Counted from the stretch's first letter, positions 32,632-41,743 are shown. The stretch is 64,000 nucleotides of DNA from JAUWOY01 sp034431315 (GCA_034431315.1 DAOUDK010000014.1:7053-71052), one strand, 5' to 3'. Made by a program: numbers and translations. Notes: generated by a model from the sequence alone, not told the origin.

Positions 32632-33183
32632 TCAACACTCTGTCAAGCATAGCAACAATGCTGTTAGCGAGAATCCGTCTTTCATCAGTTTATCTTTGAC
32701 CATCTCTTGAATCTCTTGCCTTGAAACCCACTTGAACTCTTTCACCTCGTTTCTATCAAAATCGCCCGTCTTTCGTTTGGACTGGCAACGCACGATGTGA
32801 AACACTTTGTTTGAAATGCCATTCATCGGGTAATAGGTGTAGGTCAGCTCGTGATTGGCTGTTTCATACCCTGACTCTTCCCACACCTCTCGCGCCGCAG
32901 CCTCTAAAACTGACTCGCCATTTTCCAAAACACCCGCAGGGATTTCCCACTCGATAGTGTCTGTAGTGTAGCGGTAAACGTGTACCAACAGAATCTGGCT
33001 CTGCGCATTCTCGACCAAAACGGCCACCGCTTCTTTCTCAAAATCCAGGAGGTGGTGCCTTTTTATAATCCGGCCATCTGGAAACTGCACCTCGTCTACG
33101 TACAGATTGACCCAAGGATTCTCATAGATTACCGTTCGCGATAGCCTTTTGGGTCTCTTGAGACCAATCACTTCATTCGACAT
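32632..33183 (-). CDS. Nudix hydrolase, ADP-ribose pyrophosphatase-like
   Basis: 183 residues. The Nudix box reads G-x5-E-x7-REVWEESGYE (GVLENGESVLEAAAREVWEE), with all metal-binding acids present. The N-terminal strand VNLYVDEVQFPDGRIIKRHH is typical of ADP-ribose pyrophosphatases. Starts inside the last 11 bases of the aminotransferase gene in another frame, so translation is coupled. Confidence 0.88.
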   Translation of the reverse strand: MSNEVIGLKRPKRLSRTVIYENPWVNLYVDEVQFPDGRIIKRHHLLDFEKEAVAVLVENAQSQILLVHVYRYTTDTIEWEIPAGVLENGESVLEAAAREVWEESGYETANHELTYTYYPMNGISNKVFHIVRCQSKRKTGDFDRNEVKEFKWVSRQEIQEMVKDKLMKDGFSLTALLLCLTEC

Positions 33184-34498
33184 CAGCCAGGGCCTTTCTC
33201 GCCGCTTCGAGGGTGAAGCTCACGTCCTCGTCGGTGTGGGCCAGCGACACGATAGAGTGGAGGGCGGCAGAGGGCGTCATGTATACTCCATGCTCGAAGA
33301 GGGCCAAGGCGAATCTCTGGTACCTGGCGCGGTCAACGTGGGCGCAGAACTGGCGGTAGTTGCGGATGGCCGGTTGATCGGTGAACATGATTTGCAGCAT
33401 CGGTCCCACGTTTTGCACAATGGCCTTCGCGCCCGTTTCCTCAAACAGATCGCGTAGCCCCTGGCAGAGCTTCTCGCCGATGCGCCACGTGTGACGCAGA
33501 GCTGCGCCGTCGTCGCGGAGCAGCTCCCGCAGGCTGGCCCTCGCCGCGTACAGCCCGACGCGCGAGGCGTTCTGCGTGCCGTAGTGCAGCACCCCACCCC
33601 ACTCCAGCGCCTCCATGATGTCGGCCCGGCCGACGAAGCCGGCCACCGGCAGCCCAGCCCCCATCGCCTTGCCGAAGGTCGAGATGTCGGGCCTGATTCC
33701 GTAGTGCTCCTGACAGCCGCCGGCCGCGATGCGGAAGCCGGTCACGGTTTCGTCGAGGATGAGCAAGATGCCGTTGTCGTGGGTCAGATCACGCAGCCCG
33801 TGCAGATAGCCCGGTTCCGGCGGGATGACGCCCATGTTGCCCATTATGCCCTCGGTGATGACGGCGGCGATCTGTCCCCGGTGGGTGTCAATGGCTCGCT
33901 CTACCGCTGGCAGATCGTTCCAGGGCACGACGATGGTGTCCTCCAACGCGCGCCGGTTCAGGCCCGAACTGTCGGCGATCTTGATGGGATCGTGACGATG
34001 GCCCAGCGAAACCAGGGGGTGCGGGTGAGTGTTGACCAAAAAGTCGTCATACCAGCCGTGATAGTGCCCCTCGAATTTGATGAACTTTGGCTTGCCGGTG
34101 TAGCCCCTCGCCAGCCGGATGGCCGCCATAGCCGCCTCGGTGCCGGTGTTGGCGAAACGTACCCGCTCCGCGCTGGGCACCAGTTGCTGGATCAGCTCCG
34201 CCACCTCGACCTCAATCTCCGTGGCGGCTGCAAAGAGCGTCCCGCTGGCCACCGCCTCGCTCACCGCCTCCACGATGCGCGGGTGGGCGTGGCCCAGTGG
34301 CAGCGCGCCGTAGGCCATCATCCAGTCCACGTAGCGATTGCCGTCCACGTCGTAGATGTGGGAGCCCTCACCTCGTTGGATGAAGAGGGGGTAATCCCCA
34401 TAGTTGGCCGGCCCTCGCGAGGGAGAGCTGCCACCCTCGATCATCACTTGCAGGGCGCGGTCGAAGAGGGCTTTTGATTTGCCAGTTGTGTAGTTCAT
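33173..34498 (-). CDS. Glutamate-1-semialdehyde aminomutase-like class III aminotransferase
   Basis: 441 residues. GSSPSRGPANYGDYPLFIQRG-type N-terminus, FANTGTEAAMAAIRLAR, FEGHYHGWYD, LILDETVTGFRIAAGG with the PLP-ring Asp, and FGKAMGAGLPVAGF with the PLP Lys. Closest in look to HemL-type aminomutases but the lack of other tetrapyrrole genes and the sequence details (e.g. LPLGHAHPRIVEAV) leave room for an amino-acid or amine aminotransferase. AGGAG lies eight bases before the ATG. Confidence 0.87.
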   Translation of the reverse strand: MNYTTGKSKALFDRALQVMIEGGSSPSRGPANYGDYPLFIQRGEGSHIYDVDGNRYVDWMMAYGALPLGHAHPRIVEAVSEAVASGTLFAAATEIEVEVAELIQQLVPSAERVRFANTGTEAAMAAIRLARGYTGKPKFIKFEGHYHGWYDDFLVNTHPHPLVSLGHRHDPIKIADSSGLNRRALEDTIVVPWNDLPAVERAIDTHRGQIAAVITEGIMGNMGVIPPEPGYLHGLRDLTHDNGILLILDETVTGFRIAAGGCQEHYGIRPDISTFGKAMGAGLPVAGFVGRADIMEALEWGGVLHYGTQNASRVGLYAARASLRELLRDDGAALRHTWRIGEKLCQGLRDLFEETGAKAIVQNVGPMLQIMFTDQPAIRNYRQFCAHVDRARYQRFALALFEHGVYMTPSAALHSIVSLAHTDEDVSFTLEAARKALADVE

Positions 34499-34620
34499 AC
34501 AAAAGTCTCCTGGGAATTAAAGTGTTCTTTCGGAGCTCCTGTGGTCAGGACGCCGGAGTCCCCAACTTGTTGGGGGTGTGGCGCAACGAACCCGAACGAG
34601 TTCGGGACTCCAGAAACCCG

Positions 34621-35751
34621 TCAAAGGTGAACTCCGTATCGCTCAGCATACTCCCGGAAACGGGCGATCAATTCTTTGGCTCGTTCTTCTGACTCGTCGG
34701 GCGTCAGACGGTCACAGTCGTAGCCCAGTTCGGTGCGCAGCACGTTGGCCGATTCGGGGCAGAAGATCACCGTGCCGTCGGCCTCAATGCGTTCGATGCC
34801 GTCAAAGCGATGCGAGCGCTCGTTGATGGCGACGGCTTCGGCCAAAGTGATCCCTTCTATGAGCGCTGGCCGCACGTTGCCGCTGCCGACGACGACGGGA
34901 TAGCCGCCCGGCAATCCGTTGGGCGCAGGCGCGTGCAACAGGGCCTCGCTGTCAGAGAGGAATGCCCGGATCAGTCGCACGGTGCAGCCGGCGGTGAGGA
35001 AATGACTGGCTGGGCCAGGCGGCAGAGGATAGGGAGCCAGCAGCAACTCGTCGGCGCGGATGGCTTCCGTCACATCCTGTCCTTCGTGCTCGACGCGCAG
35101 GAAATAGGGAGGTATCTTGCTTGTTGGTCCGCCAAAAACCGCTGCGTTCAGGGCGTGGTGAGCCACCAGCAGCACGCGCACCGCGTCGAGGGACGCGTCC
35201 AGTCGTTCGGCGGCCAGCAGGCGCACCTTTGACACAATCTCGTCAACATTGCCCACCCCACAGGTCGGCGCCAGGTCGAGGCGGCCCAGGACGCAGTTGA
35301 CCACGTCGGGATAGGGGGCCGTGAGCGTCACCCCAGGATAAGCGGCATCGCGCAGAGCCTCCATCAGTTTCAGGGTCAGCGTCAGATGGACAGGCAGCCA
35401 CACACCGAACCCCGCGCCTTTGATGACGGCGGCCTGTTCGGGGGGCAGGAGGTCCGGCAGCCACCAGGTCTGCATGGTCGCCGTGCTCAAGATGATGTCG
35501 GGCGCCTCTCTGTGCACGATTTCGGCGACGGCATCTTTGTCGTTGAGATCAAGGGGCACAAAGCTGATGTCGGGCGCGTATCCCTGGGCCATCGCCCCCA
35601 GCCGCGTCAGGTTGCAGCGGGCTATGCCGCGCGCTGCGTTTCGGCTGCCCACGATAATTCGCCCCAGCCCATCCTCTCGCGCCAGCAGCTCCAGTACGAC
35701 GCTGCCCAGCCCTCCGAGGCCAATGAGCATGATGGTTGGGTTTGTTTTCAT
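34621..35751 (-). CDS. Saccharopine-dehydrogenase-like oxidoreductase
   Basis: 376 residues from ATG 35,751 (GGAG six bases upstream); an alternative ATG at 35,769 sits directly against the stop of the methyltransferase gene. N-terminal Rossmann motif IMLIGLGGLGSVVLELLA, then VPLDLNDKDAV and DIILSTATMQTWW, as in saccharopine dehydrogenase-fold proteins. C-terminal part is unfamiliar (ESANVLRTELGYDCDRLTPD). Substrate unknown. Confidence 0.75.
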   Translation of the reverse strand: MKTNPTIMLIGLGGLGSVVLELLAREDGLGRIIVGSRNAARGIARCNLTRLGAMAQGYAPDISFVPLDLNDKDAVAEIVHREAPDIILSTATMQTWWLPDLLPPEQAAVIKGAGFGVWLPVHLTLTLKLMEALRDAAYPGVTLTAPYPDVVNCVLGRLDLAPTCGVGNVDEIVSKVRLLAAERLDASLDAVRVLLVAHHALNAAVFGGPTSKIPPYFLRVEHEGQDVTEAIRADELLLAPYPLPPGPASHFLTAGCTVRLIRAFLSDSEALLHAPAPNGLPGGYPVVVGSGNVRPALIEGITLAEAVAINERSHRFDGIERIEADGTVIFCPESANVLRTELGYDCDRLTPDESEERAKELIARFREYAERYGVHL

Positions 35752-35769
35752 GGTCAGCTCCTTGACCAT

Positions 35770-36519
35770 CTACTTCTGCATCACAAACCATACGCGCCCA
35801 CTATTTGGCCTGGGTTCGCTCATTTCTTCCAGATTCTCCCAGCAGGCAAGTTCCTGGAAGTCCACTTCCTGCGAGCACTGCCTGATTTCCTCCAGGGTGT
35901 ATCCGCGTTCCTTATGCTCCTCGTCCATCCGAATCCACCTGTCCCCTTCCTTCGCGAATCCCGATATTCTCGTGGTAGCTATGTTTTTCTCGAAGTCGTA
36001 GCTTGGGAACTGGATTTCAAACATCTCAAGGCTATTCTGCTGGACATAACAAGGGTCTCGTTGCCAGTTAACGGCCAGGCCATAGATGGTGTTCATGTCA
36101 AAAATGAACAGCCCTGCTTTCTTCAGCGCTCGATACACGCCTGCAAAGGTCTTTTGTATGCCCTCCAACTCCAGGAGGTAATTCAGGCTATCAAACCAGC
36201 AGGTCACCAGGTCGAATCTCTCTTCAAAGGGCAGGGATCGCATGTCTTGAAGGAGAAACTCAACCTTTACGTTCTCCCGTTCAGCCCGCTCTCTGGCAAA
36301 CTGCAGCATCTGGGGAGACCGGTCAACACCCGTCACCCGAAGGCCTTTCTTCGCCATCGCCACAGCGAACGTCCCCTCGCCACAAGCTATGTCCAAGATC
36401 GTCTGTGGCCCGGCATCGAATCGGGCGAGCACAGGGGGCAGTAGCTCTACCATTCTCCCGCTGTATTGAGGGTATGGCCCTTTGGCGTAGAAATATGCGA
36501 ACCTGTCAAAGATACTCAT
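35770..36519 (-). CDS. Class I SAM-dependent methyltransferase
   Basis: 249 residues. Motif I ILDIACGEGTFAVAMAKKG, acidic loop VTGVDRSPQML, motif II LPFEERFDLVTCWFDSLNYL, and FIFDMNTIYGL. Similar to ubiquinone/glycine-type small-molecule methylases. Ends directly before the next gene's first possible ATG (TAG-ATG), so the two form an operon. Confidence 0.87.
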   Translation of the reverse strand: MSIFDRFAYFYAKGPYPQYSGRMVELLPPVLARFDAGPQTILDIACGEGTFAVAMAKKGLRVTGVDRSPQMLQFARERAERENVKVEFLLQDMRSLPFEERFDLVTCWFDSLNYLLELEGIQKTFAGVYRALKKAGLFIFDMNTIYGLAVNWQRDPCYVQQNSLEMFEIQFPSYDFEKNIATTRISGFAKEGDRWIRMDEEHKERGYTLEEIRQCSQEVDFQELACWENLEEMSEPRPNSGRVWFVMQK

Positions 36520-36582
36520 TTGTTAGTGTGCTCCGTCTGAATCACTGATGGGGCCCTTTCAGTATGATCACTCCCCTTGCCG

Positions 36583-36650
36583 CAGCGGATAGAAATCGGA
36601 TAATCGGATAACTGCTGCCCCATCTGCTTATCCGCTGCCTATCCGTTGCC
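36583..36650. repeat. GCGGATA-type inverted repeat
   Basis: GCAGCGGATAG at the left and CTATCCGTTGC at the right, with ATCGGATAATCGGATAA between. A similar unit (GCAGCGGATGG ... ATCCGCTTACC) occupies 29,757-29,816. Confidence 0.55.
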
Positions 36651-36658
36651 TCCACCCC

Positions 36659-36709
36659 AATCTCCTCACCCGTCAACCCATACAACTCATACACCAGCGC
36701 GTCAATCTC
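36659..36709 (-). repeat. Methylase-tail copy A (51 bases)
   Basis: Reads EIDALVYELYGLTGEEI on the minus strand. Begins 10 bases after the stop of the 70-residue acidic ORF, in another frame. Homologous to the 3' part of the methylase gene (copy D). Confidence 0.88.
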
Positions 36710-36719
36710 TCCACGGGAG

Positions 36720-36932
36720 CTATCCCATCAATAGATACCCCAGCTCTTCCATTCGGCGATTCTCGGCTGGCGTTAGCTCGCGGATGTTGCTCCAGGTGAC
36801 AAGGTTCAGCATTCCCTCGCTCAACTCACAGAACTCCTGTTTGCTCAACTTGCGCCGCTTGCCGCCGTCATCGTCGTAGAACTCAAGGTAGTCTTCGTAG
36901 TCCTCTTCCCAGTAGGATAGGTCGTGGCTCAT
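36720..36932 (-). CDS. Small acidic protein of unknown function
   Basis: 70 residues; GGAGGGAGAAGA precedes the ATG, which overlaps the stop of the frame ending in tail copy B (ATGA). The N-terminal half is very acidic and aromatic (LSYWEEDYEDYLEFYDDDGG), followed by a basic patch KRRKL and a helical region. It lies between tail copies B and A, within the restriction island. A DNA-mimic or antitoxin-like role is possible but there is no similarity I can name. Confidence 0.6.
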   Translation of the reverse strand: MSHDLSYWEEDYEDYLEFYDDDGGKRRKLSKQEFCELSEGMLNLVTWSNIRELTPAENRRMEELGYLLMG

Positions 36933-36952
36933 TCTTCTCCCTCCACAATTGC

Positions 36953-37003
36953 GATTTTCTCTCTCACTACCCCATACAACTCGTACACCAGCGCGTCAAT
37001 CTC
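36953..37003 (-). repeat. Methylase-tail copy B (51 bases)
   Basis: Reads EIDALVYELYGVVREKI, at the end of a short frame that stops at 36,929 and couples to the acidic ORF. The rest of that frame (up to 37,216) looks non-coding and repeat-derived. Confidence 0.85.
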
Positions 37004-37115
37004 CACGTCGGTGCTTTGGATCACGAAGCAAGCGAAAAGCCACGAAAAGCACGAAACGCTTTCGCGCCTTTCTCCCCCTTTCGAGTCATTCGTGGTCCAA
37101 ACCTTCTGCCGCTCC

Positions 37116-37166
37116 AATCTCCTCCGCCGCCAACCCATACAACTTGTACACCAGCGCGTCAATCTC
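37116..37166 (-). repeat. Methylase-tail copy C (51 bases)
   Basis: Reads EIDALVYKLYGLAAEEI. Begins 13 bases after the stop codon of the 539-residue gene, one base out of its frame. Confidence 0.88.
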
Positions 37167-37179
37167 GCGCTCGCTGGCG

Positions 37180-38799
37180 TCAACTTACCCAGCCTTTCTG
37201 CAGCGCATGTTTCCAAGAGTAAAGCATGGCGTGGTAAATCGCTGTATACACTCTGCCATATAGATCACCATACAAATCATCTTCAAGTGTGTATTGATGG
37301 GCGGTGAGATTCCGAGCCCAGTAGGCCATCAGAAAGACTCTTATGATATGCCCCTGTATCACTTGGTCAAGGAGTGGATCGGTATAGACATCGGTGATAT
37401 TCCAGATGAACTCGCTTGGTTTCGTTGGAGTTGGGGGTTGCTTCTTATCTCGTTCTTTCCAGAACTCGCTACACCATTCCTTGAACACTGTGTTGATCAG
37501 ACTACCGAACGTGTCCATCCGACCAATGGGGTTGGGCAGCTTCTTGCCAATCTCTCGAATCAAACACTCCAAGCCGGTCGTGAGATTCTTCATCCCAATA
37601 TAGAGCGATGTCCTATGGAACACTCTCGGATTGTTCACGGCCTCATCTGTATCGAACATCGTATAGGGGATGATAAACAGCCCGTTCGCCTCAATGAACT
37701 TCAAAAGCCCATCAATCTCTGTAGTGGAAATGTTGAGGTCGGGAAACTCCTTGTTGTAGTCATTCATCAACCGCTTGAACGTATCTCGAGCATAGTCTAG
37801 TACTTGTACTGCTCTGTCCAAGTGACGGAATTCTCGTTTGATCCAGAATGTACTACGTTTGCCTAGTTCCTCGGCAATCTCATCAAATGATTGACCTGTT
37901 ACGCCAGCGATAAACCTCGCCAGGAACACAACATCCTTCTCTAGTTCGCCTGCAAGTTTCATGCGTTCAGCGCGTTGGTAATCGCTGCGCAAATTCAACA
38001 GATGGACTAGGAACGTGTAAAGCTCATCCTCTGTAAGACCATGTTTATTGCTCACGAATCTTGCGTGGGAGGATAGGCGGTCCAGGTATTCTTGATACTG
38101 TTTGACATCTAGCGTCCTGACGCTGTGCCGTTCCCAAAGTCGTGCAAAGGTTCTTCCACGCTCTCGATCATACATTGTGGTGTAGAAAGATAAAGCGTCA
38201 AAGAAGTGAGCATGCCCGCGAAAATCTCTGAGTATTTCCAACTTGCGTGCTGTGGGAAGCAGATACTTTTGCTTGAATTCATCAGGAAGATTATCGATCA
38301 AAAAGCGGTTTTTGTAGAGATCGGGGTATTTCTGAATCTCGTACAATTGATGAACTTGCCAGCAAGAATAGTAGGGAGTCGCAGTTGATTCAGCTATATC
38401 ATAGTCATCGTGATGTTCAACCATTACTCGGGATGAGTCCCACGGTCGGTAATTGTCTGGGTCCGGTCGAACAAGATACGGATTCCGCCCAAACTCGCGG
38501 TCGAACGAATCCACCAATTCTTCATCTGTGAGTTGGGCATAGCTTTCTGGAAGAACAAGAGGAGTGTCACTAAGTCGATCTATCTCCGGCCATTCATGGG
38601 GGTATGGCATGTCCATTGACCGGTGCCGCCATTTATGCATACGTTTAACGTACTCTCCAGGCACCACAACTCTTGCCACTGGAAACATGATACCGTTTTC
38701 TTCATAGTATTCCAACTCGTTCTCACTAACCTTTACATTCAGTTCTTGACAATACCGAATGAAGTGGCGAAGTTCTAGATAGCGAGTACCGTAACTCAT
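37180..38799 (-). CDS. HEPN-like protein coupled to the restriction-modification gene
   Basis: 539 residues. The ATG overlaps the methylase stop by four bases, with GGAGGAGAA in front, so both are made together. No domain is recognised in the first 450 residues, which are rich in charged helices (YYEENGIMFPVARVVVPGEY, WERHSVRTLDVKQYQEYLDR). Near the C-terminus, FLMAYWARNLTAHQY contains R496-N-L-T-A-H501, which fits the R(N/H)xxxH catalytic motif of HEPN ribonucleases, and it lies at the start of a helix as expected. HEPN proteins beside R-M or other defence genes often act as infection-triggered RNases. Codon use looks less GC-rich than its neighbours, and the gene is bounded by tail repeats C and D, both hinting at acquisition. 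The HEPN call rests on one motif and context. Confidence 0.75.
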   Translation of the reverse strand: MSYGTRYLELRHFIRYCQELNVKVSENELEYYEENGIMFPVARVVVPGEYVKRMHKWRHRSMDMPYPHEWPEIDRLSDTPLVLPESYAQLTDEELVDSFDREFGRNPYLVRPDPDNYRPWDSSRVMVEHHDDYDIAESTATPYYSCWQVHQLYEIQKYPDLYKNRFLIDNLPDEFKQKYLLPTARKLEILRDFRGHAHFFDALSFYTTMYDRERGRTFARLWERHSVRTLDVKQYQEYLDRLSSHARFVSNKHGLTEDELYTFLVHLLNLRSDYQRAERMKLAGELEKDVVFLARFIAGVTGQSFDEIAEELGKRSTFWIKREFRHLDRAVQVLDYARDTFKRLMNDYNKEFPDLNISTTEIDGLLKFIEANGLFIIPYTMFDTDEAVNNPRVFHRTSLYIGMKNLTTGLECLIREIGKKLPNPIGRMDTFGSLINTVFKEWCSEFWKERDKKQPPTPTKPSEFIWNITDVYTDPLLDQVIQGHIIRVFLMAYWARNLTAHQYTLEDDLYGDLYGRVYTAIYHAMLYSWKHALQKGWVS

Positions 38800-41723
38800 T
38801 GGTTCTCCTCCACTACTCTGATCTCCTCCTCCGTCAACCCATACAACTCATACACCAGCGCATCAATCTCCGCATCAAGCCGCTCAATGCGGCGGGCCAG
38901 GTCGTAGCGGCGGTCCTCTTTCAGCGCCTCGGCCTGGGCGTGCTCCTTTTGCAGCCGCAGCATCTCTTCCACCAGCGCCACCATCCTGTCATGCCGCGCC
39001 ACGTCCGCCGGGGCGTCGAAGTTGATGGGGCGGATGGGGAGCATTTCAAGATATTGCCGGTTACAGGAATAGAACCCACCCCGAAACGGCGTACTGATGC
39101 GACGGAGATAGAAGGTCAGAAGCTTGCTATTGAGCAGGGCAGTGATGTACAGATACGCATCTCGGCCCTCAGTTCGAAGTGTGACACCGCCGACATCCAC
39201 GTTGTCCAGATAGTATTCGCCATCCTCGTCGTAGAAGGCTTGAATATTACGTACAAGACGGGGAACGCAAATCTTGGGTTTCTCCTGAATACCAAGATTC
39301 TGCGTTCTACCAAATCTGTACCATCGCTGATCTTTGAAACGACCTCGTTCCCGGTTCTCTAATACAGTTTTGTTTCTGAGAAGGTAGGCAAGAGTTAATG
39401 GCGCCATATCTGCCAACTGCTGTTCTGCGATTAGTTCAGCCTGAGAATCGGTCACAATGTAGGGAAATAGAATATATTGCTGCTTTGGCGGAATGCGATA
39501 TCTCTTCACATCTACGCCACTGACGAGTGAATGAATGAACGTACCCTCAAGTACCACGGTTTCGTCGAGGGACTTGGAGTACAGTCGGCGTTTGCCCTCC
39601 CCGGTCTCGCCACGATCTTCCAGATGATAGACCGCATCGGCGCTGGTTTGCAGACCTACAAAGATTCTTTCAGCCACTTCCTTCAGCTTTGGGAATGTGT
39701 TCAGCTTCTCCATTAACTCATAGGCCGGGCCAGCCGATAAGACCCAGGGCTCATCAGTCAGCCGCTCGGTCCTGATTTCCGCCCACTCAATGTCTTCTTC
39801 TTCCAAATGCCCCACTTCTTTCACTTCCTCCATGTCTCTCACTTCACCATACCAGAAAGTCTCTGCACCTTCTTTCTGTAGGAACAACAGACAGGTATAC
39901 GTGGTGGCTCCCTCGAAAACCTGACCGTGTTTGAAGTTCACGAAGCGGATCACAGCCTTGTGATCTGTCAGGAGCTTGCGGAGCTTTTTCCCGTAGGTTG
40001 CTGTTGTGAACTTATTGGGCAGGATGAAACCCATCACCCCGCCGGGACGCAACAACTCCAGTGCCCGCTCCACGAACAGCACATAGATGTCGTAGCTGCC
40101 GCCTGCTGCCTGGTAGTGGTCGCCGTACCAGCGGGCGTCATCTTTGGGCAAGGTCTGGATGCGGATGTACGGCGGATTGCCCACAATCACGTCAAACCCA
40201 CCCCGTTCCATGATTTTGGGAAACTGTTCCTCCCAGTCGAAGGGGTGCTTGTCGCGCCAGTTGGAACCGAAGGCGGTTTTCAATTCTCCGGGCGTACCAC
40301 TGATCAGGGAATTGCCCTGGCGGATGTTTTCCAGCCTGGGCAACTCACCGCGCTGGTTCACGGCCTTGAGCAACAGGTTCAGGCGGGCGATCTCTACTGC
40401 CTGGGCGTCCAGGTCCACTCCGTACAGGTTGCCGGTCAGGATCTCCATGCGGCGGGCGAAGTCGTGTATGTCCCCGGCCGCGCTGGCGGCGTTCTGCCCG
40501 CGCACTCCGGCCAGGTAGCGATCCAGCACGTCAAAGGCCTCGATGAGGAACGAACCGGAGCCGCAGGCCATGTCCAGCACTTTCACCTGGCGAGCCTGCT
40601 CGTAGTCCTGCTCCTCCAGCAAACGGCCCAACGTCTGCCCCACGATGTAGCGCACCACGAACTGCGGCGTGTAATAGATGCCCTGGGCCTTGCGTCTGGC
40701 CCGCTTGTCAACGACCTGCTTGCCCTCCGGGTCCTGCGCCCGGTGTCCCAGGTATTGCTCGTAGATGCCTCCCAGCACGTCGGCGTCAATGGCGTTGAAA
40801 TCGTACAGGCCGTAGCCGCCCGGCAGCTCGTACAGCCCCTCGATGATCCGCTCGAAGGGGGTTGGCTCACTGGTCAGTTCCTCGCAGAAGTGGGGGGCGA
40901 AGAGGCGGGTGTCGTAGATGTCATCGAACTCTCGGAAGAGGGTGTTGAGCGCCTGCACCAGGTCCTTCTTGCGTCCCTGGTCGCGCCACTGGCGCAGCAT
41001 CGGCTGCAAGCGGTAGGGCTCTATCTCGCGGTCCTCACAGGTGCGGATGAAGATCAGCCGGTCGAGGATGCGCTGCACGGCCTGGTCAATCTGCTCGATG
41101 GACCGCTGAGGGTTGTAGGGGCGCAGATGGCGGAAGAGCTCGCGCCGCCACTCGGTCAGGTCGGCGAACAGCAGGCGGCTGACCGGCGTCTTCTTGACCT
41201 TTTTGCCCACGGCCTCGGCTGCCCGGTCGAGCGCCCCCTCCTCCATCGCCGAACGCGACAGCAACCACAGGTCGTCAAAGCGATCCAGATACTCGTTCCA
41301 ATAGAGGTCCTTGAAGATGGCGCGGACTGGATGGGTCTCCTGCCACTCGGCGTTGAAGACCTTGAGCCCCTCAAAGTCGCTGAGGACGGCCCAGGTGACG
41401 CCTTTGAGCCAGGCGTAGTTGATGGCCTGCCGCGCCCAGCGGGGGTCTTCCAGGTCAGCCGGGATTTTCTTGGTCTCCAGGAAGAAGCGAGGGATGCTGC
41501 CCAGGCGGAAGGCAAAATCCACGAAGCCGCGCGATACCCTTTCCTCGGGGCTGACCTCGCGGGTGTTCTCGATGTTCCAGCCCAGAGCGCGGAAAAGGGG
41601 CAGAATGAACTCCTGCCGGGTGGCGGGTTCATTGTACCGCTTGCGGTTGCGGGCGCTCAGCCTGGCGAATCGCTCCACCAGCCCTTCGACCTCGATTTTG
41701 GCGTCAGCGTAGGACACGGCCAC
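38796..41723 (-). CDS. Type IIG-like restriction endonuclease-methyltransferase (Eco57I family)
   Basis: 975 residues from GTG 41,723 with AAGGGAG upstream. The N-terminus has a PD-(D/E)xK nuclease: D69 in GFVDFAF, E83-T-K85 in FFLETKK. A linker leads to an N6-adenine methylase: motif I LDMACGSGSF (383-392) and motif IV GNPPYI (515-520), with GIYYTPQFVVRYIV just before, as in Eco57I-type enzymes. The C-terminal part (~640-960) should hold the target-recognition domain. The end, AEIDALVYELYGL, matches three further copies downstream. Single-chain enzymes of this type cut near and methylate the same site. A HEPN-like gene follows with a four-base overlap; no separate methylase or specificity gene is near. 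Confidence 0.92.
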   Translation of the reverse strand: MAVSYADAKIEVEGLVERFARLSARNRKRYNEPATRQEFILPLFRALGWNIENTREVSPEERVSRGFVDFAFRLGSIPRFFLETKKIPADLEDPRWARQAINYAWLKGVTWAVLSDFEGLKVFNAEWQETHPVRAIFKDLYWNEYLDRFDDLWLLSRSAMEEGALDRAAEAVGKKVKKTPVSRLLFADLTEWRRELFRHLRPYNPQRSIEQIDQAVQRILDRLIFIRTCEDREIEPYRLQPMLRQWRDQGRKKDLVQALNTLFREFDDIYDTRLFAPHFCEELTSEPTPFERIIEGLYELPGGYGLYDFNAIDADVLGGIYEQYLGHRAQDPEGKQVVDKRARRKAQGIYYTPQFVVRYIVGQTLGRLLEEQDYEQARQVKVLDMACGSGSFLIEAFDVLDRYLAGVRGQNAASAAGDIHDFARRMEILTGNLYGVDLDAQAVEIARLNLLLKAVNQRGELPRLENIRQGNSLISGTPGELKTAFGSNWRDKHPFDWEEQFPKIMERGGFDVIVGNPPYIRIQTLPKDDARWYGDHYQAAGGSYDIYVLFVERALELLRPGGVMGFILPNKFTTATYGKKLRKLLTDHKAVIRFVNFKHGQVFEGATTYTCLLFLQKEGAETFWYGEVRDMEEVKEVGHLEEEDIEWAEIRTERLTDEPWVLSAGPAYELMEKLNTFPKLKEVAERIFVGLQTSADAVYHLEDRGETGEGKRRLYSKSLDETVVLEGTFIHSLVSGVDVKRYRIPPKQQYILFPYIVTDSQAELIAEQQLADMAPLTLAYLLRNKTVLENRERGRFKDQRWYRFGRTQNLGIQEKPKICVPRLVRNIQAFYDEDGEYYLDNVDVGGVTLRTEGRDAYLYITALLNSKLLTFYLRRISTPFRGGFYSCNRQYLEMLPIRPINFDAPADVARHDRMVALVEEMLRLQKEHAQAEALKEDRRYDLARRIERLDAEIDALVYELYGLTEEEIRVVEENQ
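38820..38870 (-). repeat. Methylase-tail copy D (51 bases, inside the methylase gene)
   Basis: Reads EIDALVYELYGLTEEEI, the last structured segment of the methylase. Shares the 20-base core beginning GCGCTGGTGTA with copies A, B and C. Confidence 0.9.
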
Positions 41724-41743
41724 TATGCTTCTCCCTTCTCGTA

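Noticed and set aside
36929..37216. 95-codon frame ending in tail copy B
   Set aside because: Only the last ~28 codons look real (tail copy). The rest crosses the end of the HEPN gene and a CACGAA repeat, so it is not annotated as a gene.
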